In this document: in pieces, positions 45,945 through 54,359 of the stretch
How the letters are laid out: each line of letters opens with the position of its first letter
Position numbering within the stretch: position 1 is the first letter of the stretch
From: PSRF01 sp051000815
GTDB taxonomy: Bacteria > Acidobacteriota > Blastocatellia > Pyrinomonadales > Pyrinomonadaceae
Length of the DNA: 64,000 bases
Direction: 5' to 3'
Assembly: GCA_051000815.1 (NCBI GenBank)
Contig: JBPCNX010000028.1
Coordinates: forward strand, 14,440-78,439
Translations under genes and position numbers: made by a program
Notes under the pieces: generated by a model
Told to the model about the DNA's origin: nothing
The model's input: the letters and a program-made list of their open reading frames with translations, nothing else
Database searches by the model: none

Positions 45945-47246
45945 ATGATTGAACGCTACACATTGCCCGAGATGGGGGCGCTCTGGTCCGAAGAAAACAA
46001 GTTCCGGAAATGGCTGGAAGTTGAACTTGCAGTCTGCGAAGTGCATGCGGACTTGGGCACGATCCCGCGCGAAGCTCTGGAACAAATCAAATCACGCGCT
46101 CAGTTTTCTGTGGCGCGGATTAACGAGATCGAACGCACCACTAATCACGATGTGATCGCCTTCACAACAAACCTCGCAGAAACGATTGGCGATGCCGCAC
46201 GCTTCGTGCACTTCGGCTTGACCTCATCAGACGTTGTCGACACGGCCAACGCTCTTTTGCTGCGCGACGCCTGTGATCTGCTGCTCGCAAAGATTGACGC
46301 GCTGCTGGCGGTGCTGAAACGCCGCGCCTTTGAGTTTAAGGCCACTCCTCAAATCGGCCGTACTCACGGAATCCATGCGGAACCGACTTCGTTTGGGTTG
46401 ACCTTTGCGCTCTGGCACTCGGAAATGAGTCGCAATCGTGCGCGCCTCGTTCGCGCTCGCGAAACCACCGCTGTCGGCAAGACTAGCGGCGCCGTCGGGG
46501 CCTTTGCTCACCTTGATCCGGTAGTCGAAGAGCGGGTTTGTGCAAAGTTGGGATTGCAGGCAGCAGCGGTGTCAACACAGATCATCCAGCGCGACCGGTA
46601 CGCGGAATATCTAACCACCCTTGCGATCATCGCTTCATCGCTCGATAAGTTTGCCCTGAGTGTCAGACACTGGCAGCGCACCGAAGTTCGTGAAGCACAG
46701 GAGCGCTTTGCGTCCGGTCAGAAAGGCTCAAGTGCGATGCCTCACAAACGCAATCCCATAATCTCGGAACGAATTTGTGGCCTTGCTCGCGTGATTCGGG
46801 GGAACAGTCTGGTAGGACTTGAGAACATTGCGCTTTGGCACGAACGCGACATCTCACATTCGTCTGCTGAACGCGTGGTCCTTCCTGACTCGAGTATCGC
46901 ACTCGACTACATTCTCAGTAAGGCAACGTCTCTCATTGATGGACTTGTTGTTTATCCCGATCGAATGCTGGCTAACTTGAACGCCACACGCGGACTGATC
47001 TTCAGCGGACAACTGCTGCTGGCATTAACCAGAAAGGGAGTCGCGCGCGAGTTGGCGTATGAGTGGGTGCAACGAAACGCGATGAGGGCCTGGGACGAAA
47101 ACCAGGACTTTCAGGAGTTGGCCAAAGCTGATAGCGACATTAACGCAACCTTATCTCGTCAGGAAATCGAACAAGTTTTTTCGTTGGATACGTACCTGAG
47201 AAATGTGGATACGATCTTTGGACGGGTCTTTGGCAAGGACCCTTGA
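45945..47246 (+). CDS. purB: Adenylosuccinate lyase
   Basis: 433 residues, the usual length. Fumarase-superfamily signature GSSAMPHKRNP, RTHGIHAEPTSFG with the catalytic His, and THE TSSDVVDTANALLL block are all visible. It catalyses two steps of purine synthesis (SAICAR to AICAR, and adenylosuccinate to AMP). Same strand and neighbourhood as purS, purQ and purL, interrupted by a DUF4870 gene on the other strand. Start ATG 45945 after agaga. Confidence 0.96.
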   Translation: MIERYTLPEMGALWSEENKFRKWLEVELAVCEVHADLGTIPREALEQIKSRAQFSVARINEIERTTNHDVIAFTTNLAETIGDAARFVHFGLTSSDVVDTANALLLRDACDLLLAKIDALLAVLKRRAFEFKATPQIGRTHGIHAEPTSFGLTFALWHSEMSRNRARLVRARETTAVGKTSGAVGAFAHLDPVVEERVCAKLGLQAAAVSTQIIQRDRYAEYLTTLAIIASSLDKFALSVRHWQRTEVREAQERFASGQKGSSAMPHKRNPIISERICGLARVIRGNSLVGLENIALWHERDISHSSAERVVLPDSSIALDYILSKATSLIDGLVVYPDRMLANLNATRGLIFSGQLLLALTRKGVARELAYEWVQRNAMRAWDENQDFQELAKADSDINATLSRQEIEQVFSLDTYLRNVDTIFGRVFGKDP

Positions 47247-47303
47247 CGTGAAATCCGTGCAGCTGTGGCGTTGGGAACCGCCGGCATAACGCGAGGACTG
47301 TTT

Positions 47304-47702
47304 CTACCCCACGATCTTCTCAGCGAAGTTTCCTACAACCGGCAACTTAAAGGTCTCGCCCTGGTAGGCGCGGTAACCGGAGTACAAGAGAACGCCAAAC
47401 CAAACTATCAGGAAAGCTAGAAAAACGAGCAGATAGAGAATTCCAATCAGCGCGGCCAGAGCACCCGAGATCTGGCTGACAATCATCGCCAGAATAGCCA
47501 GGACGATCCAAATGGCGGTGAAAACGACGCCGACGCCAGCCGAGTAAAGGACCGACTGAATGCCGTGAAACCTGACAAACTTATTTTCCTTGTCGATGAA
47601 AAAATTGATCAGGCCAAGGATGCCGATGGGATAACCGAGCGCCGCCGCGAGATTCGCATCGAGACCAATAGCTGACTTACCGGTGGCCGAATAGTTTTCC
47701 AT
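47304..47702 (-). CDS. DUF4870 membrane protein
   Basis: 132 residues from ATG 47702 with aaggag upstream. Four helices; the DUF4870 pattern is clear: ALGYPIGILGLINFFIDKEN, FVRFHGIQSVLYS, and the last helix before a GYRAYQGETFKLPVVGNFAEK tail. Conserved in many bacteria; function unknown. The only - strand gene between purB and purS. Confidence 0.88.
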   Translation of the reverse strand: MENYSATGKSAIGLDANLAAALGYPIGILGLINFFIDKENKFVRFHGIQSVLYSAGVGVVFTAIWIVLAILAMIVSQISGALAALIGILYLLVFLAFLIVWFGVLLYSGYRAYQGETFKLPVVGNFAEKIVG

Positions 47703-47826
47703 GGTGCTTTTCTCCTTTGATCCTAAACGCATTAGACTCGCACGCGTTGAACGGCGGCGATATTATGCCAGACACTACACATCACGCAACAGACTGTCCT
47801 AGTATACGCGCAAGGCGGAAAACAAA

Positions 47827-48072
47827 ATGAAAGCCAGGGTCTACGTAAATCTCAAACCGGGCGTGCTCGATCCACAGGGAAAGGCAATTCACCATTCTGT
47901 CGAGTTGCTCGGCTTCAGTGGCATTGCCGACATTCGCCAGGGAAAATATTTTGAACTCGCGCTCGATAGTTCATTAAGCGAAGGCGAGGCGCGCGAATCA
48001 GTAGGGCGCATGGCGCGCGAGGTATTGTCGAATCCGATTATCGAAGACTATCGCGTGGAGATCGAAGCGTGA
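47827..48072 (+). CDS. purS: Phosphoribosylformylglycinamidine synthase subunit PurS
   Basis: 81 residues. ARVYVNLKPGVLDPQGKAI and the VELLGFSGIADIRQGKYFEL strand are canonical PurS. Small scaffolding subunit that joins PurQ and PurL in FGAM synthase. Its stop overlaps the purQ GTG start by 4 nt (GTGA). Confidence 0.96.
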   Translation: MKARVYVNLKPGVLDPQGKAIHHSVELLGFSGIADIRQGKYFELALDSSLSEGEARESVGRMAREVLSNPIIEDYRVEIEA

Positions 48073-48767
48073 AATTTGGAGTAATAGTTTTTCCCGGCTC
48101 CAATTGCGATCATGATGCCTATCATGTGATCTCGAAGCATGTAGGCCAGCCGGTGGATTTTATCTGGCATCGCGATACGGACCTCAGCAGTTACGATGCC
48201 GTAATCATCCCGGGCGGTTTTTCGTATGGCGACTACCTGCGGGCCGGCGCGCTCGCCCGCTTCTCTCCGGTGATGAGTTCGTTGAAAACGTTTGCGCAAA
48301 AGGGTCGTTTCGTTCTGGGGATCTGCAACGGCTTCCAAATCCTGTGTGAAGCCGGCCTGTTGCCAGGCGCGTTGATTCGCAATCGCGATCTACATTTCAT
48401 TTGTGAACATGTCTTTGTGCGCGTCGCTACTAATGACACTCCGTTCACGAATGAACTGCAGGCTGGAGTGGTTTTGCGGTTGCCAATCGCTCACGCCGAG
48501 GGAAACTACATTTGTGATGATGTAACTTTTGAAGAGCTCAAGCGCGACGATCGGATAATCTTCAATTACTGCGACAAGGATGGAAACATTACCGATAGCG
48601 CGAATCCAAACGGTTCACGCGGCAACATCGCGGGTATCTGCAATGCTTCTCGCAATGTGCTTGGGCTCATGCCACACCCGGAGCGCGCCTGTGAAGATCT
48701 GCTCGGCTCAAGCGACGGCCGCGATGTCTTTCGCTCGCTGGCAGCGACGCTTGCAGCTGTCGCCTGA
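48069..48767 (+). CDS. purQ: FGAM synthase glutaminase subunit PurQ
   Basis: 232 residues, GTG start overlapping purS. Class I glutamine amidotransferase: VFPGSNCDHD start, nucleophile Cys86 in FVLGICNGFQIL, and the His/Glu of the triad in GLMPHPERA. Supplies ammonia to PurL through the PurS complex. purL itself is 2.9 kb further on, with four thiol-redox genes between. Confidence 0.96.
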   Translation: MKFGVIVFPGSNCDHDAYHVISKHVGQPVDFIWHRDTDLSSYDAVIIPGGFSYGDYLRAGALARFSPVMSSLKTFAQKGRFVLGICNGFQILCEAGLLPGALIRNRDLHFICEHVFVRVATNDTPFTNELQAGVVLRLPIAHAEGNYICDDVTFEELKRDDRIIFNYCDKDGNITDSANPNGSRGNIAGICNASRNVLGLMPHPERACEDLLGSSDGRDVFRSLAATLAAVA

Positions 48768-48877
48768 GTTCCAGTAGTGTTTGAGTTTCAGTTTTTGTGT
48801 TTGATCACGGTGATAGGTCTCAGAGTGATGAATTCGAATAACGCGACTTCCGAAACACCTAAACAAGTTCAATCATC

Positions 48878-49597
48878 ATGAAACGAATATTGCCCCTGGT
48901 AATCATTCTTGCGGTTCTCGGTATCGCTCTCGGTGCGGGTTGGTTCTTGACGCGCCCGAAAGTTGCATCGACGCCGACGCCTTCGTCAACGCCACGTGTG
49001 AACACCGGTGCGGTATCCCCGGGTGCGACTCCCAAAGCGAACCCTGGCAATGTGTCGCAGCGTGGAGCTGAGCCGCCGCACAGTGTCGGGCTGCCTAATG
49101 CACCGGTCACTCTCGAAGAGTTTGGCGACTTTCAGTGTCCGCCGTGTGGCTTGTTGCATCCAGTGTTGAAGGAAATGGAAAAGGAGTTTGGCCCGCGCCT
49201 GCGAGTAATCTTCCGCGAGTATCCCCTTGTTCCGACACATCCTCACGCGCTGGCGGCCGCCCGCGCGGCTGAGGCCGCCGGTCTCCAGGGGAAATTTTGG
49301 GAGATGCATGACATGTTGTTTACAAATCAACGGACATGGCATGCAGCATTCGACGCGCGACCTATCTTCGAAGGCTACGCCGCTAAGCTCGGCCTGGATT
49401 TGGATAAGTTCAAACGAGATGTAAGCGGCAGTGTGGTAGAGCAGCGCATTTTTCTGGATGGGAAGCGCGCGCATGCTCTCGGCGTCACTGGCACTCCAAC
49501 GGTATTCATGAATGGACGTGAGATTCCTTTTGAATCCCTGGCCCCTGACAGGCTTCGACCGTTGATCGAAGCCGAGTTGAATGCTGCGGGTCGTTAG
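48878..49597 (+). CDS. DsbA-like periplasmic thiol oxidoreductase
   Basis: 239 residues. An N-terminal membrane anchor (LPLVIILAVLGIALGAGWFL) is followed by a ~45-residue Thr/Pro/Ser linker and a DsbA-type thioredoxin domain: EEFGDFQCPPCG with Cys87 and Cys90, the helical insert AARAAEAAGLQGKFWEMHDM, and cis-Pro GVTGTPTVFMNG. Introduces disulfides into exported proteins. The VKOR gene downstream is its expected re-oxidising partner. Confidence 0.92.
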   Translation: MKRILPLVIILAVLGIALGAGWFLTRPKVASTPTPSSTPRVNTGAVSPGATPKANPGNVSQRGAEPPHSVGLPNAPVTLEEFGDFQCPPCGLLHPVLKEMEKEFGPRLRVIFREYPLVPTHPHALAAARAAEAAGLQGKFWEMHDMLFTNQRTWHAAFDARPIFEGYAAKLGLDLDKFKRDVSGSVVEQRIFLDGKRAHALGVTGTPTVFMNGREIPFESLAPDRLRPLIEAELNAAGR

Positions 49598-49603
49598 TTT
49601 TTC

Positions 49604-49683
49604 TTTGGAGTGCGCCGACTTGCTTTTATATTGCTGTAGTCGCAAACCAAACCCGAAGCGCCATCAAGCTGGCGCACTCCAAA
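49604..49683. repeat. Inverted repeat between DsbA-like and VKOR genes
   Basis: tttggagtgcgccgacttg (49604-49622) pairs with caagctggcgcactccaaa (49665-49683). Confidence 0.88.
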
Positions 49684-49708
49684 AAACCTACGAACGCTGA
49701 TTGAAGAC

Positions 49709-50158
49709 TTGCCCGAAGATCTAACGCCAACAAAGACCCAAAGGGCCACAGCTCTCTACGTCGCCACTGCTCTGGTGTCGCTGATCGGCCTTGCCGATAC
49801 AATCTATCTCACCGTGCAGCACACCACGGGACAAAGCGTTCGCTGCACCATCGTCAGCGGTTGCTCCGAAGTTCTCAGCAGTCCCTACGCTTCGGTAAAT
49901 GGAATTCCCCTGGCCCTGATCGGCGCCGCGGCTTACTTCACAGTTTTTAGTCTCGCGACACTCGCCGCCTTTGATTACCCACTGGTCGGCAAACTGCTCG
50001 CGGTCCTGGTCGGGCTGATGTTTCTCACCACTCTTTGGCTGCTCTACTTGCAAGCCTTCGTCATCGGACAGTTCTGTCAGTTCTGCCTCCTCTCCTCAGC
50101 GGTGACCATTGTCTTAACTGTTCTCGTTATCTTCGCTTCTCGCCGCCGTTTCGTGTGA
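49709..50158 (+). CDS. Vitamin K epoxide reductase (VKOR) family protein
   Basis: 149 residues, TTG start, four helices. Active CxxC is Cys123-QF-Cys126; the loop cysteines are Cys46 and Cys52 in VRCTIVSGCSEVL; Ser62 before VNGIPLALIG is the family Ser. Re-oxidises DsbA-like proteins using quinone. The final residues RRRFV and the stop lie in a dispersed palindrome (50150-50226). Confidence 0.93.
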   Translation: MPEDLTPTKTQRATALYVATALVSLIGLADTIYLTVQHTTGQSVRCTIVSGCSEVLSSPYASVNGIPLALIGAAAYFTVFSLATLAAFDYPLVGKLLAVLVGLMFLTTLWLLYLQAFVIGQFCQFCLLSSAVTIVLTVLVIFASRRRFV

Positions 50159-50226
50159 ATTCGTGGATCGCTTTTGGGCGAATCGCTAACGACACGATCC
50201 ACGAAAAAACTTACGAAGCGACACAA
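50150..50226. repeat. Dispersed palindrome, GATCCAC family, overlapping VKOR stop
   Basis: ttcgtgtgaattcgtggatcg pairs with cgatccacgaaaaaac...gcgacaca. Its first bases contain the stop codon of the VKOR gene. Confidence 0.9.
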
Positions 50227-50331
50227 ACCGTTGCGTTCCTTGAAGACCCTCACTTGCCTCGACCTTATCCCACTGTTAATCTTTGCCTTACAATCCCCAA
50301 GCGATTTCTTTCAAATAAGGAGTTTCCTGTT

Positions 50332-50943
50332 ATGAAAAAGAATTTCATCCCGGCTTTGCTCGCAACGACATTCCTGCTCGCGGGAACCATCATTGCGGTA
50401 AGCGGACGTTCTGTTGAAGGCGAAGTGCCCGCGCCCCCGGCCATCGGCTCGACTCTCGATGATTTCACCCTGCCGGATGGTAACGGCAAGGAACATTCGC
50501 TCGCCTCACTCAAAGGAAAGAATGGCGCGGTCCTGATCTTCGTCGCAGTGCAATGCCCGGTTTCCAATGCTTACAACGAACGCATGGAGAAACTGGCCCA
50601 GGAGTTCAAGGCGCGTGGCATTAACGTGATCGGCATCAACGCGAATGCTGCCGAAACCGCGGAAGCTGTGAAAGCCCACGCCACCGAGCGCAAGCTGACA
50701 TTCCCGATCCTGAAAGATCCAGGCAACAAGATCGCCGATCGTCTGGGTGCGACTGTTACTCCAGAAGCCTATTTCATCGACAGCAGCAACAAGCTGCTCT
50801 ATCGCGGCCGCATCGACAACTCGCGTAACGACGCTCAGGTGAGCTCGAGCGAGTTGCGCGATGCCCTCGAAGCAGGCCTCGCCGGAAAACCGATTACCAA
50901 AACTACTGCCAATGCCTTCGGTTGCAGTATCAAGCGGGGTTAA
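50332..50943 (+). CDS. Exported peroxiredoxin-like redoxin
   Basis: 203 residues from ATG 50332 (aaggag upstream; a longer in-frame ORF starts inside the repeat and is rejected). Signal peptide NFIPALLATTFLLAGTIIAV, then an AhpC/TSA-type thioredoxin fold: TLDDFTLPDGNGKEHSLASL, and VAVQCPVSNAYNERM with Cys75 in the peroxidatic position. The C-terminus AFGCSIKRG carries a second Cys (198), a conserved end of this redoxin group. Predicted periplasmic peroxide or thiol defence. Confidence 0.85.
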   Translation: MKKNFIPALLATTFLLAGTIIAVSGRSVEGEVPAPPAIGSTLDDFTLPDGNGKEHSLASLKGKNGAVLIFVAVQCPVSNAYNERMEKLAQEFKARGINVIGINANAAETAEAVKAHATERKLTFPILKDPGNKIADRLGATVTPEAYFIDSSNKLLYRGRIDNSRNDAQVSSSELRDALEAGLAGKPITKTTANAFGCSIKRG

Positions 50944-50948
50944 TAGCA

Positions 50949-51545
50949 ATGACTCTATCCCGCAAATTCTTGTTGCTCACTCTGGTTCTGAGTATTGCCG
51001 GGCTCGGCAGTTTGGCAACTCCCGCGCAACGCAAGCGTGGAGTTGCCAAGCGCCAACCTGCTGTCTCGGTAGCGTCGATTGATGCTGACGGGTTGGCGGC
51101 CGTGTTGAAGCGACCATCGCCAGATGCAAAGCCGCTACTCGTCAACTTCTGGGCCACCTGGTGTGACCCCTGCCGGGAAGAGTTTCCTGATCTCATTAAG
51201 ATTGATAAGCAGTATCGGCCGCAGGGACTCGAGTTTACCGCGGTCTCTTTGGACGATCCGACCGAGATCAAGACCACGGTTCCAAAGTTCTTGCGTGAGA
51301 TGGGACTTACAACACCGACCTATCTGCTGAACGTAAGCGATCCCGAACCGGCAATAAACAGAGTCGATCCGGAATGGAGCGGTGCGTTGCCGGCCACATT
51401 TCTTTTCGACTCGCAGGGCCACCTCGTTTACAAGCGACTAGGACGTATCCAGGTACCCGAACTGACCGCAGCGATTGAAAAGGTGCTTCGCAGTTCCGAG
51501 TCTCCGGTTTCGAGTTCCGGGCTCGCAGTGCCGGGTTCCGAGTAA
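50949..51545 (+). CDS. TlpA-like thioredoxin-family protein
   Basis: 198 residues from ATG 50949, 5 bp after the previous stop. Signal peptide SRKFLLLTLVLSIAGLGSLA, then a TlpA/ResA-type domain with FWATWCDPCREEF (Cys72, Cys75) and cis-Pro GALPATFLFD. The last ~17 residues (SSESPVSSSGLAVPGSE) are encoded by a word-like repeat, so the tail is probably not functional. Likely reduces or delivers electrons to envelope proteins, in the same operon as the redoxin. Confidence 0.9.
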   Translation: MTLSRKFLLLTLVLSIAGLGSLATPAQRKRGVAKRQPAVSVASIDADGLAAVLKRPSPDAKPLLVNFWATWCDPCREEFPDLIKIDKQYRPQGLEFTAVSLDDPTEIKTTVPKFLREMGLTTPTYLLNVSDPEPAINRVDPEWSGALPATFLFDSQGHLVYKRLGRIQVPELTAAIEKVLRSSESPVSSSGLAVPGSE

Positions 51546-51655
51546 CTTGTGTCTGAAAACAAAACTCTGAATGCAGAACTTCGGGTTGATCTCGGATCTC
51601 AGATCTCTGATTTCCTGAACTTTGAACCCGAAACTCGAAACTCGAAACTGCGAAG
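51486..51655. repeat. Word-like inverted repeat across the TlpA-like 3' end
   Basis: gcagttccgagtctccggtt...ggttccgagt at 51488-51545 (coding) pairs loosely with gaacccgaaactcgaaactc around 51622-51650. It contains repeated words (tcagatctctg, actcgaaactcg) and fills the gap up to purL. Confidence 0.8.
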
Positions 51656-51658
51656 CCC

Positions 51659-53938
51659 ATGATCACTCCCGAAGTAGTCTCTGCTCACAACCTCACTCAG
51701 GAAGAGTTTGAGCGCATCAAGTCCCTATTGAACCGCGAGCCGAACCTGGTCGAACTGGGTATTTTTTCGGTGATGTGGTCTGAACACTGCTCCTACAAAT
51801 CGTCGCGCGTCCATCTGCAGCGACTGCCCACCAAAGGTTTGCAGGTCATCGTGCCGCCAGGGGAAAACGCAGGGATAGTTGCTCTCGGCGATGGCTGGTG
51901 TGCTGCGTTCAAGATCGAATCGCACAATCACCCTTCGTTTATTGAACCTTTTCAGGGCGCCGCGACTGGTGTAGGCGGCATCCTGCGCGACGTCTTCACG
52001 ATGGGGGCGCGTCCGATTGCGGCGATGAACAGCATTCGCTTTGGTTCGCTGGATCATCCGCAACATGGCCGGCGCAATCGTTCGCTACTCGCCGGCGTTG
52101 TCGCTGGTATTGCTCACTATGGAAATGCATTCGGCGTGGCCACGGTTGGCGGCGAGGTCGCGTTCGATGATGCTTACGCTTTCAATCCGTTGGTGAATGC
52201 GTTCGCACTTGGTTTGGTGCGAGAGGATCAAATCTTCTTCGGCAAAGCGAGCGGCATCGGTAATCCAGTTCTGTACGTTGGAGCAAAGACAGGCCGGGAC
52301 GGCATTCACGGCGCCACCATGGCCTCCGCGGAGTTTGATGATGAGGCACTCGAGAAACGGCCTACGGTCCAGGTTGGCGACCCGTTTCTTGAGAAGCTGC
52401 TGCTTGAAGCGTGCCTGGAAGCGATGCGCAGCGGTGCTGTGGCCGGCATTCAGGACATGGGAGCTGCCGGTTTAACGTCTTCATCCTGCGAGATGGCGGC
52501 ACGCGCTGGTACGGGAATCGAGTTGGATCTGAGTTTGGTTCCTCAACGCGAAGTGGACATGACTGCTTACGAGATGCTGCTCTCCGAATCGCAGGAGCGC
52601 ATGTTGATCGTCGCTCACTCGGGCCGCGAGCGCGAGGTAGTCGACATCTTTCGCAAGTGGGACCTCGACGCAGTGGTCATCGGTCGCGTTCGCGAAGGCG
52701 AGCGGATGCAGGTGATTCACAATGGCGAGACTGTGGCTGACATTCCAGTTTCCTTCCTCACCGATGAAGCTCCGAAATACGATCGACCAAAGACACGTCC
52801 AACGTCCAAGGTCCAAAGCCCAACGTCCAATGACAAAGACCAAAGACCAAAGACCGAAGACCAAGACGCCAACGCTGCCCTGCTCAAGCTTCTGGAAGCG
52901 CCCAACCTCGCGTCGAAGCAATGGGTTTTTCGGCAGTACGATCACATGGTGAGAACTAACACCGCTTTGCTGCCGGGCGCGGATGCCGCAGTTGTGAGAA
53001 TCAAGGAGACTCGTCGCGCCCTGGCAATGACGCTCGACGGGAATGGCCGTTACTGCGCCGCCAATCCGCGCGAAGGTGCGAAGCTAATCGTCGCTGAAGC
53101 GGCTCGCAACGTGGTTTGCGTTGGCGCTCGTCCTCTCGCAATCACAAACTGTCTTAACTTTGCTTCGCCGGAGCGTCCGGAAGTGATGTGGTCTTTTTCA
53201 GAGGTAATCGATGGCATGTCCGAAGCTTGCACCGTCTTTAACACGCCGGTGGTGTCAGGCAATGTCTCCTTCTACAACGAAACTGAAGGCCGCGGCATTC
53301 TGCCGACGCCGGTGATTGGAATGGTTGGTTTGATTGAAGACGTGCGACGCGTGTTGCAGCCCGGCTTCAAACGGGAGGGCAATATCATCGCACTCCTGGG
53401 GATCACGGCTGACGATCTGGCTATTAGCGAATATGCCGTGACGGTCGCAGGGCGGCCAGTCGCAGAACTGATTGCCACGGAAGACGTGCCGCGGATCGAT
53501 CTAACACTGGAGCGGGCAATTCAGGATGCTTGTCTTGAAGCTGCGGAGACGGGTTTCTTGCAATCAGCACACGACTGCTCCGATGGTGGACTCGCGGTCG
53601 CACTGGCCGAATGCTGCTTCTCATCATTAAATCGCACCCCAATCGGCGCCGATCTGCAGCTAACGGGTTCGTTGCCAGTACCTAATCTACTTTTTAGCGA
53701 GTCTCCGTCGCGCATCGTAATCAGTTTCGCAGCCGCCGACCAAGAGGCGATCGCAGCAATTGCTGAACGGCACAAGGCGCCTTTGACAGTCCTGGGCAAA
53801 ACCGGCGGTGAGAAACTTCGTGTGAGCGTAAACGGCGAACTCGTCATCGACAGCACAGTTGAGGAATTGGAAAATGCCTGGCGAAACTCGCTGCCTCGTC
53901 AGTTACAAGCCGAAGCCATGGTTGCCGGGCGGGAATAG
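51659..53938 (+). CDS. purL: FGAM synthase large subunit PurL
   Basis: 759 residues, matching the small PurL type that needs PurS and PurQ. Seen: EHCSYKSSR with catalytic-site His, KIESHNHPSFIEPFQGAATG (ATP/FGAR site), GGEVAFDDAYAFNP, and the second AIRS half with LPGADAAVVRIKETRRALAM. Between the halves, residues ~378-405 are encoded by a repeat of words like caaagaccaaagacc (DNA 52793-52870), in frame, in the linker where other PurLs vary. Uses ATP to convert FGAR to FGAM. Start ATG 51659 lies directly after a repeat. Confidence 0.96.
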   Translation: MITPEVVSAHNLTQEEFERIKSLLNREPNLVELGIFSVMWSEHCSYKSSRVHLQRLPTKGLQVIVPPGENAGIVALGDGWCAAFKIESHNHPSFIEPFQGAATGVGGILRDVFTMGARPIAAMNSIRFGSLDHPQHGRRNRSLLAGVVAGIAHYGNAFGVATVGGEVAFDDAYAFNPLVNAFALGLVREDQIFFGKASGIGNPVLYVGAKTGRDGIHGATMASAEFDDEALEKRPTVQVGDPFLEKLLLEACLEAMRSGAVAGIQDMGAAGLTSSSCEMAARAGTGIELDLSLVPQREVDMTAYEMLLSESQERMLIVAHSGREREVVDIFRKWDLDAVVIGRVREGERMQVIHNGETVADIPVSFLTDEAPKYDRPKTRPTSKVQSPTSNDKDQRPKTEDQDANAALLKLLEAPNLASKQWVFRQYDHMVRTNTALLPGADAAVVRIKETRRALAMTLDGNGRYCAANPREGAKLIVAEAARNVVCVGARPLAITNCLNFASPERPEVMWSFSEVIDGMSEACTVFNTPVVSGNVSFYNETEGRGILPTPVIGMVGLIEDVRRVLQPGFKREGNIIALLGITADDLAISEYAVTVAGRPVAELIATEDVPRIDLTLERAIQDACLEAAETGFLQSAHDCSDGGLAVALAECCFSSLNRTPIGADLQLTGSLPVPNLLFSESPSRIVISFAAADQEAIAAIAERHKAPLTVLGKTGGEKLRVSVNGELVIDSTVEELENAWRNSLPRQLQAEAMVAGRE
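52793..52870 (+). repeat. In-frame word-like repeat inside purL
   Basis: Repeats of gtccaacgtccaagg and accaaagaccaaagaccg words, the same style as intergenic repeats at 31580 and 60844. It encodes a Lys/Pro/Thr/Asp-rich linker (RPKTRPTSKVQSPTSNDKDQ...) without a stop or frameshift. Confidence 0.85.
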
Positions 53939-54359
53939 CCAACGAAGCGTCTCAAGTCTCACGTCCCAGGTCTCAGGTTTATCTGGGACTTGAGACCTGA
54001 GAGTTGAGACTTGGTGCCATACTAAACGTCGCGATCCACGAAGCACACGAATAAAGAAAAAGCGCTTGTGCATGATAGGTATTGTCCGAGCCTACCGCCT
54101 TCAGGCGGTTAGCCCGAAGGGCAAATAGGCCAGCCGTTTTACGGCTGGTTAGCACGGCGAGAACAAACTCCCAGGCTGCTTCAGCAGCCTTTCAACAAAA
54201 GGCCGTTGAAACGGCCTCTCAAAATTTCTTGGTCGCCGATTACCAGCCGTAAAACGGCTGGCCTATTTGCCCTGCGGGCTAGCCGCCTAAAGGCGGCACA
54301 ATTATTCAAAGCACACAACCCTCTAACGAAGCATTGAATCGCATTCTGGGAGCCACTTA
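53939..54359. other. Intergenic stretch filled by three repeat types
   Basis: A word-like inverted repeat (53948-54013, ctcaagtctcacgtccc / ctgagagttgagacttgg), a GATCCAC half-copy (54032-54053) and a long inverted repeat (54095-54296). No gene is seen. Confidence 0.8.
54095..54296. repeat. Long inverted repeat, ~55-nt arms
   Basis: The left arm has ccgccttcaggcggttagcc...caaataggccagccgtt and the right arm aacggctggcctatttgccc...agccgcctaaaggcgg. Inner hairpins ccagccgttttacggctgg and ggccgttgaaacggcc make it a multi-stem structure. Confidence 0.9.

Noticed and set aside
52793..52870. Repeat in purL considered as a CRISPR-like array
   Set aside because: Units are short words of uneven length without spacers; the stretch is in frame within a coding gene.
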